From Smallanthus sonchifolius (lineage: Eukaryota; Streptophyta; Magnoliopsida; Asterales; Asteraceae), in NCBI GenBank assembly GCA_023525975.1, contig CM042018.1, positions 79,181,001 through 79,245,000 of the forward strand: a stretch of DNA of 64,000 nt, in the 5' to 3' direction. The translations under genes and the position numbers were made by a program. Within the stretch, counting starts at the first letter, position 1, and the number at the start of each line of letters is the position of its first letter. This document shows, one piece after another, positions 1 to 9,206 of the stretch. The notes beneath the pieces are model-generated. The model did no database searches. It was not told where the DNA came from and worked only from the letters and a program-made list of their open reading frames with translations.

Positions 1-157
1 AAAACTCAAAAAGATTTTGATTTTGATTTTCCATGAAAATTCTAAACTTTTATTAAAAATTTTCGGGATTGGATCGGATACATGATGCTGACGGAAGTTC
101 AAGACTTGAAAGGTTGAAGTTGGTAAAATTTTGTTCAAGGCAAAAGTGAATAGATAT

Positions 158-372
158 TATGTTCGCCTGTGTACAGTGAAGCGAACTTAATATGTTCGCC
201 CAAGAACAGTGAAGCGAACTTAATCTGTTTGCATGTGGATGGTGAAGCGAACTTAGCATGTTCGCCGAAGGCTTGTTAAGCCAACTTAACAAGTTCGCCT
301 TAATAAGCGAACTTAATGTGTATAAGGCTCTTGGCCAAGCGAACTTATTCAGTCATCGTCTTCATTGTTCCA
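158..372. repeat. Dyad cluster, GCGAACTTA / TAAGTTCGC family (A internal)
   Basis: About eight half-sites of AAGCGAACTTA and its complement GTTCGCC recur with irregular spacing of about 15-45 bp. Several neighbouring half-sites form near-palindromes such as GCGAACTTAATATGTTCGC. The same motif recurs at 700-803 and inside the LTRs of A and B. Confidence 0.8.
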
Positions 373-699
373 AGCGAACTTATCTGAATTTTCTTTGAAA
401 TTTTTAATCTGTGTTGTTAGGGTTGTTTGTTGATTCCATTATATTCAAAATTGAATTTCGATCCTTTCCAATGTAATTTTGTTGAATTTCATCTGTTAAA
501 TTGTGAGTATTTGGATGTTTTCCTCTCGGTTTACTTTGCGAGTTTGACAGAATTGTTTTTGACTGGAAATATAAAATTGATCATTCTAATTGGTTGCTAA
601 GTGATAATCGACCGATGTACATTGATTATTTCATCATTTTAACTCGATTTGCCGATTTGTGAAATTCTGTGATTGGTATTTGAATCGTCACAGATTCAG

Positions 700-803
700 G
701 CGAACTTGTTCCAAGCGAACTTGTTCGAAGCGAACTTGTCCAGGCAAACTTAATAAGTTCGCCTCTTGCAACACTAAGTGAACTTATTAAGTTCGCCTAG
801 GGA
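700..803. repeat. Second GCGAACTT dyad cluster (A internal)
   Basis: Three direct half-sites (GGCGAACTTGTTC, AAGCGAACTTGTTC, AAGCGAACTTGTCC) are followed by two near-palindromes with the TTAATAAGTTCGCCT ending. This is the same motif family as the cluster at 158-372 and the A LTR. Confidence 0.75.
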
Positions 804-938
804 TCAGAAGGGATTTGGACTTGTGATTTTTGAGTGTTAGAAAAAATTTTTTGTTATAATTTTTTTTTTGTTTAATTTTTTTTTAATTGTTTGTGTTTGT
901 TATTTTCACTAATGTGTTTGTTGTCCGAATGTCTTCAG

Positions 939-3900
939 ATGGCTCGACGTGTCGAATATAAGCATAATCAGGTGGCATTGTTAGATCCTAACATGTCCGA
1001 GGCAGTCAATTTTCAAGGAATAATCGGATTTCTGAACCGTTCGCGTCTCCATACTGCTTTATCTACTGATCCTTACATCAGTCTGGTATACATACAACAA
1101 TTTTAGGATACAGTTCATCAGGATACGGATGTAGAACCTCATGTTCTTCGTGCCACTGTAAATAATACTGAAATTGCCATATCTGAAGAAACAATTCGTG
1201 CTGCTCTCGCTTTGGGTGGTAATGCTGAAGACCCATTGTCATATCCGGGCACTCTTATTATGAGTTGTTTTCAAAGAATGGGTTATCGTGGAAGACAGAA
1301 TGATACACAAACACGTAAAGGTGGCTTAGTCGGTGAATGGAGATACTTCATGCATGTGATTATTCAATGCATCTCTCCTCGTAAAGCTGGAACCGATGGC
1401 TTAAAGATGGCTCTTCAAACTGTAATGGTGGCTTTAACGTTGAATAAGCGATTCAAGTTTGCACTTTACTTCTATCGGGAGATGGTCATGCAAATTAATC
1501 CTGCTGCAGGTCAAGGATTTTTGATGTATCCTCTCTTTATTCAAATGATTCTAAATCATCTTATTTCGGATCTTCCACAACATCCTATAAGATTAACTTG
1601 GACTCCGATGTTAAAGCGTATCTTTACTGATTGCACGAAGGTGAAACAGCAGATTGCCGCATTGATACCGGTTAATACTCCTTTGTTTAGTCACTTAATA
1701 AATCCTGATTATGTTGCACCACCTAATGACAACTGGTTTCATCCGGATGAAATTGCTCAAGTTCCAGGTTTAAATGTTCCATAACAACAACAGCAACCAT
1801 AACAACAACAACAAGTTCCACAACAACCGATACAACAACAAGTTCCGGTTCAACAAGCTCAAGTTCCCGTACAACCACAAATTCCTATTCCTGAACAAGT
1901 TCCAATTCCACAAGATGAGGTTGAAATACCTATTCATGAACCTGTTCAAGAGGAGGTCGTTCATGCACATGAACAAGATCTAGGAATGAACATGGATGAT
2001 TTCGTTGATGATGTTGTGAACTCGCCCATTCATGAAGCTGAAGGGAATGTGGTGACTGATGATGAATCAATTTCAAGCTCAAGTGATACGATATTACCTG
2101 TTACCGAAGGCACTGACTCTGATGATCCTAGGGATTTTTCCTCAGATCATTATGAGCGATTAGATGCTATTCCACTGGCTAATGCTGGAAAACACATTAA
2201 ATATCAAGCCAGACGACCAAGAAGAAAGTCTGTTCGGGATCCTCCCTCCGGATCAGTACTTGGAAAAAGATCCTTGGTTGATGAAAGTACTGATTCTGAT
2301 AGTGACTTCAATCCAGATCCAAAGACTCAAAAGCTAATGTCTGCTTCTATAGCTGCTGCTCAATCTTCGCAGGGAGTAGAGGATGCTAATTTTGTTGCTT
2401 CATTGATTATTACTCCTCCAAGATCTAAAGATACATCTCCGGTTATAACTCCTGTTCCTCCAGTTATTACTCCTACTGCATGTCCTTCAGTTCCACAATC
2501 GTCAGCTGGTCCGTCAAAGCCTTCTGATTCTGAAAGGATTACTATCCTTGAATCTCAAGTGCTTACACTTCAAGCTCAGGTGGATACTCTTGTGTCTACT
2601 GATTCACAACGGCAGCTGGTGATTCAGACTCGAGTTCAACAGATAGCTGACATGCAAGCATTGGTGTCTAAACTCGTTCAGCGTCTTGACGCTCAGGGGG
2701 AGTTGAGGATACACGATACATGTCACACAGAGTCTATTCAAAGACGTGATGATGAAGACAATGATCCTGCTGGTAATATTGAGGGTGATCGTCAATACGC
2801 TGACGTGAATCTAATATCTAGAGTTCAGGGGGAGTCGACGTCACAATCTATTGAAGGAAATAAAGATACTTCTGGAGCTAATGAAGAAGAAATTTTATTA
2901 TTGGAAGTCTTTGCAAATTCTGAAGAAGAAGAAGCTGAAAAGATTGCATGTCTTGATGACATTGATGATTTATTCAATGACATGGACGATGAAGTGTCTG
3001 ATAATGAAATAGAAGGAGGAGAGATAGTGGAGATAGAGATAGAGAAAGATAAAAATAATGTTACTTATGAAGGCTGTGATGGTCTTAAAGTGCCGTATAA
3101 CTTCATCCAAGATGATGTTATTCCTGAATTCACTTATGAAGGAGTAACAGATTCTATGGACTATGTTGAAGACGTCACACTGCCTGAAGATACTGCTAAT
3201 TCAAAGATGGATACTGATGATGAGAATATTCAATCCAATAAAGATGCTGAAACTGAAACTACTCTCACTGAGTCTCCGAAGGTTAATGAAGAACATTTGA
3301 TGTATAGAAATACATGGCTGACAAGAGAACAGTGGAGAGAAGTTGTAAACAGTTGGATGAAGGTGCTACCCAAGTCTCCAGCACAACCTGCTCAGAAAGA
3401 GAAATATGTGAATAACGAGCGGTGTGTAGGAAGGATCATAAGTTGGTTCTATGATGGTGATACAAAATTATTTGCAAATAAAAGATCTGACGGTGTTCAG
3501 TACTTAATGCCGAGGATCAAGTATTTCAATACCTTGCCAAGGTGTGAAATGAATGGTCTAGCTTCAAAGCCTCTTATTAATAGATCGAAGAATGGTTTGG
3601 CTGATGTGATAGAAAACTTGATCAAGAGAGAAGGTAGTTCAGGAAAGTATGAACGGCTAAAACCGCAAAAAGGAAAGAGAGTGAAGAACACAGATCAAAA
3701 GACTGGGAAGGTGACCTGGAAGTACAAGTATAAACCAGTTCGTGCTGTACACAAGATACCGTTGAAAAAGATTCCTCAAGACTTTCTTGGGAATATGAAA
3801 TGGTGGTGTGTTGATGTTAATACTGGTGAAGCAAGGATTGAAGATAAAGACAATAAGGTCATTGTATGTTTCTATGATGCAATGAATCTTATAAATTTCT

Positions 3901-4058
3901 CAAAGAAAGATCAGAGGACGTTGCGAAAGAATGAAATAATGTTCACTGATGAATGGAAAGAACAAGGATTACAGTACAAAAGAGTTTTGGAGATATGCAG
4001 AAGATATGGAGTACATGCTGGCAGCAGACTACCGGATAACTGGAAAAGCTCATCATGA
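939..4058 (+). pseudogene. Element A 3'-proximal ORF of unknown function (broken copy)
   Basis: One reading frame runs from ATG 939 to the stop ending at 4058, about 1040 codons, broken by TAG at 1104-1106 and TAA at 1782-1784 and 1800-1802. The first stop replaces a likely Trp; the others lie in a CAA-rich Gln tract, so C-to-T or G-to-A changes explain all three. The N-terminal ~280 residues form a folded-looking domain (HNQVALLDPN near the start, then WRYFMHVIIQCISP and GFLMYPLFIQMILNH). A Q/P-rich linker, a long acidic Ser-rich region and a basic C-terminal domain (KWWCVDVNTGEARI, FYDAMNLINFSKKDQRTL) follow. It contains no gag zinc knuckle, protease, RT or integrase motif. From memory it belongs to an ORF family found beside Ty1/copia pol in Asteraceae; its function is unknown. 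The minus-strand B copy confirms the frame and the C-terminus. Confidence 0.75.
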
Positions 4059-4081
4059 AGACTGAAGATCAAGCTATTGTC

Positions 4082-4090
4082 AAGGGGGAG
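4082..4090 (+). other. Element A polypurine tract
   Basis: AAGGGGGAG lies two bases before the LTR start TGTTAGGACATAG. The B copy has the same tract on the minus strand at 43443-43451. Confidence 0.85.
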
Positions 4091-4196
4091 TCTGTTAGGA
4101 CATAGTTTGTAATGACAAAAGTTTGTAATAGTTAGATCTTATGTCTTTATGTTTTTGTTATGTAAAAGTCACTAAGTGTTTATTCAAGATTACCTA

Positions 4197-4307
4197 GAGG
4201 CGAACTTATCTAACAAAGGCGAACTTAATAGGTTCGCTTAAGTCTATCTGAGGCGAACTTGTTAAGTTCGCTTAGTCTGTTAGAGGCGAACTTAATAAGT
4301 TCGCTTA
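4197..4307. repeat. Dyad cluster in A LTR (GGCGAACTT..AAGTTCGC)
   Basis: One half-site and three near-perfect palindromes occur, for example AGGCGAACTTAATAAGTTCGC, at about 35-40 bp spacing. They lie immediately upstream of the TATA box, in the U3 part of the LTR. Confidence 0.9.
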
Positions 4308-4323
4308 TAGCAGGTCAGATGTC

Positions 4324-4330
4324 TATATAA
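4324..4330 (+). promoter_or_regulatory. TATA box of A LTR
   Basis: TATATAA sits 17 bp after the dyad cluster. Transcription would start about 30 bp downstream, near 4355. The B LTR has TATAATA in the equivalent place on the minus strand near 43216-43224. Confidence 0.6.
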
Positions 4331-4681
4331 GTGTTTACAGAGTCAGTCGAATTAAAAAAGAGAACACATCGATCAGAAAACAGAACAAGTCTGATTAAGT
4401 CTGTAAACACCATTGTGATTTGGAATACAATTGAGAATGTTATTTACTTGATTGTTTACATTGTCTTTTGTGTGTATAAACGTTGATTAGTTGGATTCCG
4501 CACTTCGAGTTAACGTCACGTCTTATCACGAGATCGATCCGTAGAAGCGCCATAAGGACCTACAATATCTTGTGAAGATATCAATAATAGGACAAATATA
4601 TTAATAAATTAATTAGTAAAATTTACATCATTTATAATGCTACTAAAAAAAAGAACATATTATTAATAATCTATTTTTGTT

Positions 4682-4686
<5 letters not shown>

Positions 4687-4724
<38 letters not shown>
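4687..4724. repeat. (AT)n microsatellite in F LTR
   Basis: An uninterrupted AT dinucleotide run of about 38 bp. The matching place in the F 5' LTR (about 40688-40718) is shorter and interrupted. Confidence 0.95.
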
Positions 4725-4726
<2 letters not shown>

Positions 4727-5021
4727 CTCTTCGATTACTAAAATTCATGACGACATACAACGTGAATATTTTATAACTCTAAGAAAATAAAGTTCATATA
4801 TTATGAGTTAAGCATTTGTAGAAACTCAAATGTTTTTAGAATACAAAAAATATATATATATATATAAATTTATAATTATAAACCTTTGACAAGTTTCATA
4901 AAAAAAAAACTTTGTTTATTAGTCATAACTTATCAATAATGGTTATAATATATTAATGGGATATGTGTGTGTGTGAAACTATGCAAAAAAAAACAAAAAA
5001 CAAAGAATACCAAAAAAAGGG

Positions 5022-5092
5022 GTTGCCTAGATTCGGTCTCGCGACCATGGCTGAGGAAGGGAAGGGACTTAACCACTTGCTTTGGGCTTAAT
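5022..5092 (-). other. tRNA-like relic inside F LTR
   Basis: On the minus strand the order resembles a degraded Ser/Leu-type tRNA: an A-box/D-arm-like GTGGTTAAGTCCC, an anticodon-arm-sized segment with CAGCCATGG, then a T-arm/B-box-like GGTCGCGAGACCGAATC and a T run. The same feature is in the F 5' LTR at 41014-41094. It is not a functional tRNA; it may be a tRNA-derived SINE head or promoter relic. Confidence 0.35.
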
Positions 5093-6142
5093 GCTTTGTT
5101 AAGAATAGATCCATTTAATATTTAATAACCAGTCCGAGACAATCCTCTTCCTCAATTCAAAAACCCAAACCCTAGCCCCAAAACCAGTTTGATTACTCAC
5201 ATATTAACCACCAAAAGGTAACGTTTAAATAAAAATAAAATGTGGTTCGATTACCTGGCATAGGACTGAAACGAGCAAGATTTAATCCCCTATGCAGGTC
5301 GCGACCGAGAGAGATGGGAAAACAGAGAAACTTCAGATTCGTGGGTGATAACGAGTTACGAACGGGTTGGATATATAGAGGGCTCGATTGAATGCATTAA
5401 TAGATGTTTAATTGGCGGAAATTAAGGGATTTTTACTTTTAAATTGACAACTTATTGCTCAAAAACGCGACATACCAAAAGGGTTTACAAATCCCGCTAA
5501 TCCGGCCCTAAATAACAAATTGATGCTTGATACAGATTAATACATGATCATGAACACTTTTCTTTCAAAAAGGAATGATTTTGATTGCGGATTAAGCGGA
5601 TATGATTGAGTGTAGCGTGGGTTTGACTTTTGAAGGTCAAACTATTCTTGATCCAGGGTTTTTGATCTATAGGGGTGTGACATCCGTCATTTTCAAGTTA
5701 ACTCCGTTAACACAAACATCGTTATCTCAAACATTTATTTATTCAAACTCAGTTATCTCAAATATCAACACATGCATTACATTTAATTAGGATTGATTAG
5801 ATGTGTCAGCTTCGCAAAAACACTCACGTATTGGTAATTCGTAAAATTTCCGGATCACACACGAGTTGAACCCGTAACGTTGGTGAACTAATAAAAATAA
5901 TTGCGAATAATTATTTTTAATATAAGTTATGTGAATTTATATGTTTTGTGATTTATCTGTGAATTATGTGAACTTTCGTTTAATCGCGTAGAATTACCGG
6001 ACAATTATTTTATTAGTTATTTTTTTTAAAGATGGAGTTTTTATAAAATTATTAGTAGAGGATTTTATTTGTCATTTAGTAAAACTTAATTTAAAAAGCC
6101 CATGGATTATATAAACCATTTAAAAAACCCATGTAAACTTTT

Positions 6143-6176
6143 ATATATATAATTTTATAAAAAATTAAAACCCTAA
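6143..6176 (+). promoter_or_regulatory. D LTR TATA box and telo-box
   Basis: TATATATA (6143-6150) is followed by AAACCCTAA (6168-6176) and a C/T-rich tract, an arrangement like plant core promoters with a 5'-UTR pyrimidine patch. The 3' LTR repeats it near 14389-14415. Confidence 0.5.
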
Positions 6177-7438
6177 CTCCCTTTTTTTCTCTCCTCCAAG
6201 CCGTCGCACCCAAACCCCCACCCCTCCCATTGCCGAGATCAAGAACACACCCAAAAACCATCGATTTGAGCTCCGATCTTGCAATTAAACATGTATTTGG
6301 ACTGCTCTCACGTTTCTAATACTCCTACGTAAGTTGTTTCGTTCAATTCCGTCACTTTTTGATTCCTAAATTTTATATCAAAACCCTAGTTCATGCAAAC
6401 ATAGATTTTTATAATAAAGATGCTAACTTTATTATTGTTTTTCATGTATTTGTGGATTATATGGTTATTTCCGAAACCCTAGCTCCATGTGATTAGTAAC
6501 TTGTTAAATATTGAAACTTTTTGATTATGTGATGGTGTAGAATTGCATGTTAGAGATGTTTAATGCTTGTTATGGTTATAATCATGTTAGATAGATTATA
6601 CGTGATGGATTTGATGCTTTGAATCTTGTTAAACAAGCCTAGAAATCATAGCTTACTTATAATGGAAACTTTTTAGAAATTATATCTTGCATACTAGACA
6701 TATGTTGAATGATATGAGGATGTTTATATGCTACTTGATCCGTGTATAAGTGAATTGTGAAACTAGATTTCTAATACATAGCTCGATTTTGCAAACTTAC
6801 TAAAAGAGGAAACTTTAATTGTCTAAAGTGCTCAGAGCTTGCTAATTATACATGTATGACATGGTCTAATGATTGGTGCATGTTAATTAGGACATAATAA
6901 CGTGTTGGAATGTGTTTGATGTTTGGAAACATGCATATCTCTCATAGGTTACTAAAGATAGAAACTTTGTCTTGAATTATAAGTCACATGTTAGGTTCTA
7001 TGCAATTGGTATGTGATGTGACGATCTTGATCATGTAAGAGTAATCATGCAAACATATTGATAATGATAATATGATTTTTGAACATGCCTGCTATTTATG
7101 GAAACCTACTATTTATGAAAACCTGTTAATTATGGAAACTTGCTATCTTGCTAGAACAAACAGGATTTGTTGATAAGTGTTACATCATGATCATTTGTGT
7201 ATAGTATAGAAGTGTTATATTGAACAAACATAATTTAATACAACGTGTCACCAACGGTTCGTCGGGTCAAACTTGAGTCAAACTTGCAAACCGATTCTAA
7301 AAACCTAAACAATAGTCTTGTTTGGATACTAAGGGTTCATATCAACTTGCACGGACCCACACTTATAAACCTATGGTTTTAGGTGGCAGTTAGAGGTTCT
7401 ACAGTTATCTCTTAGTTTTCGCTTGCATTCACACTCAG

Positions 7439-7861
7439 GTGAGTTTCATGGCCCCTATCTTGGGTTTTGTATTATTGTATTTTCGCTTGCTTACTAAAGT
7501 GCAAACATACCAATAAGTCCTTACATTCTCGAACCGTTAGTATTGGAACACAGTAAGGTGATTTTGAGTAGTACTACTGGGTTTTGATAAGCCCCACCCG
7601 AGTTAGTCACGCTAACTTGACTGGAGGTCGAACGGGTGTAAGAGTAGCCTAGACATTTGCCATTGTTCAGTAGATATGGCGGAAGGCAAACAAACACAAA
7701 CAATCAACTTTGGTTTTGAACACTTGTAGTAGCATGACATAGACTAGCTATCTATCAGTATACATTAATTACATTATCTACAAAACATCAAACTTTTTAT
7801 GTACTTACATCTCTATGAACTCACCAACCATTGTGTTGACACTTTTAACATGTTTTCTCAG
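7439..7861 (+). promoter_or_regulatory. Putative LTR leader intron with conserved stem-loop (D 5' LTR)
   Basis: The donor-like site is CAG|GTGAGT at 7439 and the acceptor-like site TTTTCTCAG ends at 7861. Before the acceptor is GAACTCACCAAC...GTTGAC (7817-7840), in which CAAC and GTTG can pair. The same layout occurs in elements C, E, F and H. Splicing is inferred, not shown. Confidence 0.5.
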
Positions 7862-8178
7862 GTCGCTAAGGTATTGAGCACGAGCATAGGACATGCATGG
7901 AGTCCCATCATATTTCAAACACTAAATTTATTGATTTCTATTATTTACTTTGGTTTGGGCGCGTTGTTTTGCGCATTTGACTATTCTTGCATTTGGATTT
8001 TAATTACGCTTCCGCAACGTTTTCAAACTTAAACTTTTGTTGTCTCGTGACTATGAGCAGCATTAGGATTTTATTTAAATTCATGTAGATTCGTTCCGTG
8101 TAACAAATGACTGAGATCCTGGTGTGTCACGCGCCTCGCGGTAAAACCCCGCAGTTGGATTTTGAGGGTGTGACAGAT

Positions 8179-8191
8179 TGGTATCAGAGCC
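8179..8191 (+). other. Element D primer-binding site (tRNA-Met type)
   Basis: TGGTATCAGAGCC lies three bases after the 5' LTR and is complementary to the 3' end of plant initiator tRNA-Met. Confidence 0.9.
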
Positions 8192-8299
8192 ATTAGTTCT
8201 AGTGAACTAGGATTTGCATACTAGACTATAACCACACACATGCATTAGTTACACAACACTTACACTCATACATGTCAATTACTCATCACACTACAGGAA

Positions 8300-8959
8300 A
8301 TGTCTTCTTCACCAAGGTTACCTACATCCCCAGTCGATCAGGAACCCAAGGTTCCCACAGTTCCTTCACCAGGGCCTAAGTGGAAGAGATTGACACCTAT
8401 AGATGATGCTATAGTGCATGACGAGCCTTTTCACGTGCGTTTCAGAGACAACACGCCGGACTGGGATTGGTATCCCGATAGGATCAGGAGCTGGATCCGC
8501 GAAGAGCAGGTCCCACCCCCACTCACTACTGCCATTCCTTCCTCTTCCTCTTCACGAGTCTTGCCACCGCTGAGGTATCCACTCGAGCAGGTTTTAGCTG
8601 CCTTATTAGCTAAGATGGACAGAGAGATAGGCAACATGCGTGAGGCTGCAGGTGAGATCACCGGGCTGTTGCGGCATGGATACAAGATTGACCAGAGGGT
8701 AGAGAAGATTATTAAGAATCAATTTAGATTAAACACTTTACAAGACAACTTTGCGGCAGCATTCGATGAGATGCATGCACAAGTGAATGTGCAGCACCTT
8801 AACCTCGAGGCAGTGGGAGCTAGGATTGATGATAAGGAGGGACAGGTCGAGGCTGCCAACGCCTCGGAGGTTGCACAGGAGGATGATCTCGAGGGAGAGC
8901 AGGATGAGGAGGACGATGCTGTTTCTGATGTGACTTCAGTTAGCAGTGATGATGATTGA
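8300..8959 (+). CDS. Element D accessory ORF before gag, unknown function, intact
   Basis: This is a 219-residue uninterrupted ORF between the PBS and gag. It starts at the ATG in CAGGAAATGTC, about 110 bp past the PBS. The N-terminus is Pro/Ser-rich, the middle (about residues 90-175) is charged and helix-forming with coiled-coil character (MDREIGNMREAAGEI, RVEKIIKNQF), and the last 40 residues are strongly acidic with a DSSD-like Asp/Ser tail. It has no zinc knuckle, signal peptide or membrane segment and was not recognised as a known family. It sits where elements E and F also carry a small ORF. Remaining open in an element whose gag-pol has many lesions is unusual. A role in particle assembly or targeting is possible but unsupported. 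Confidence 0.65.
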   Translation: MSSSPRLPTSPVDQEPKVPTVPSPGPKWKRLTPIDDAIVHDEPFHVRFRDNTPDWDWYPDRIRSWIREEQVPPPLTTAIPSSSSSRVLPPLRYPLEQVLAALLAKMDREIGNMREAAGEITGLLRHGYKIDQRVEKIIKNQFRLNTLQDNFAAAFDEMHAQVNVQHLNLEAVGARIDDKEGQVEAANASEVAQEDDLEGEQDEEDDAVSDVTSVSSDDD

Positions 8960-9206
8960 TAGACTATCATTTTAGTTATTTACTTTATTTAAACCTAGAT
9001 GGGCAGGGTTGTTCCCATCCAACAGATGTTTCTGGATTTTGATGTTTGATTGAAAGTACTTTATAGCCTTTACAATTTATTTTATCAAGTATTATTATTG
9101 AAATGTTAGATGTTGTGGTTTAATTTTCTTTTATTTACTTATACTTGTATGATGAAAATATGCGTTATATTTTTCTCATTATTTTATATTTGTGAATGTA
9201 AAGATC

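Larger units (their letters stand above)
1..938 (+). other. Element A non-coding region upstream of its ORF
   Basis: No convincing ORF is visible. The stretch is T-rich and contains two clusters of the GCGAACTTA/TAAGTTCGC half-sites that also occur in the A and B LTRs. It ends in a T-rich tract and TCTTCAG directly before the ATG at 939, which resembles a splice acceptor. It is probably the spacer or intron ahead of the 3' ORF, but no matching donor can be assigned inside the window. Confidence 0.5.
1..4564 (+). mobile_element. Element A: LTR retrotransposon, 3' portion (left end outside window)
   Basis: The right end is a complete LTR (4093-4564) preceded by a polypurine tract, with a long ORF (939-4058) directly upstream. 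No RT, integrase or RNase H motif is present in 1-4092, so either pol lies left of the window or the element is non-autonomous. Sequence matching the interior of the F LTR begins immediately after 4564 (compare 40568 onward), so A was inserted into F's 3' LTR. A second copy of the family on the minus strand is element B. The superfamily is not proven here; from memory the ORF family accompanies Ty1/copia pol in Asteraceae. Confidence 0.85.
4093..4564 (+). repeat. Element A 3' LTR (472 bp)
   Basis: It begins TGTTAGGACATAG and ends GGACCTACA, with TG...CA termini. The B LTR at 43001-43441 is a diverged relative with matching ends. It contains a dyad cluster, then a TATA box, then the presumed transcription start. 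Confidence 0.9.
4565..5675 (-). repeat. Element F 3' LTR, left fragment
   Basis: This aligns along its length with 40568-41680 of the F 5' LTR, including the (AT)n tract, the tRNA-like stretch and the GATCTATAGGGG end. It is cut on the left by element A and on the right by element D. The last five bases (AGGGG, 5671-5675) are D's target-site duplication. Confidence 0.85.
5676..8175 (+). repeat. Element D 5' LTR (2500 bp)
   Basis: It begins TGTGACATCCGTC and ends GAGGGTGTGACA. It lacks about 45 bp that the 3' LTR has at 15666-15713, within the conserved module after the donor-like site. Short ORFs such as 7799-8032 recur in both LTRs only because the LTRs are repeats. Confidence 0.93.

Noticed and set aside
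158..372. Regularly repeated motif resembling a CRISPR array
   Set aside because: Spacing is irregular, units are short dyads, no cas genes are present, and the context is a plant retrotransposon.
1774..1983. Asn/Lys/Phe-rich ORF across the CAA tract
   Set aside because: It is an out-of-frame reading of the Gln-rich linker of the A ORF; the B copy supports the other frame.
7799..8032. Short hydrophobic ORF present in both D LTRs (also 16049-16282)
   Set aside because: Its presence in both places is due to LTR duplication, and it overlaps the acceptor-like module; no independent coding evidence.
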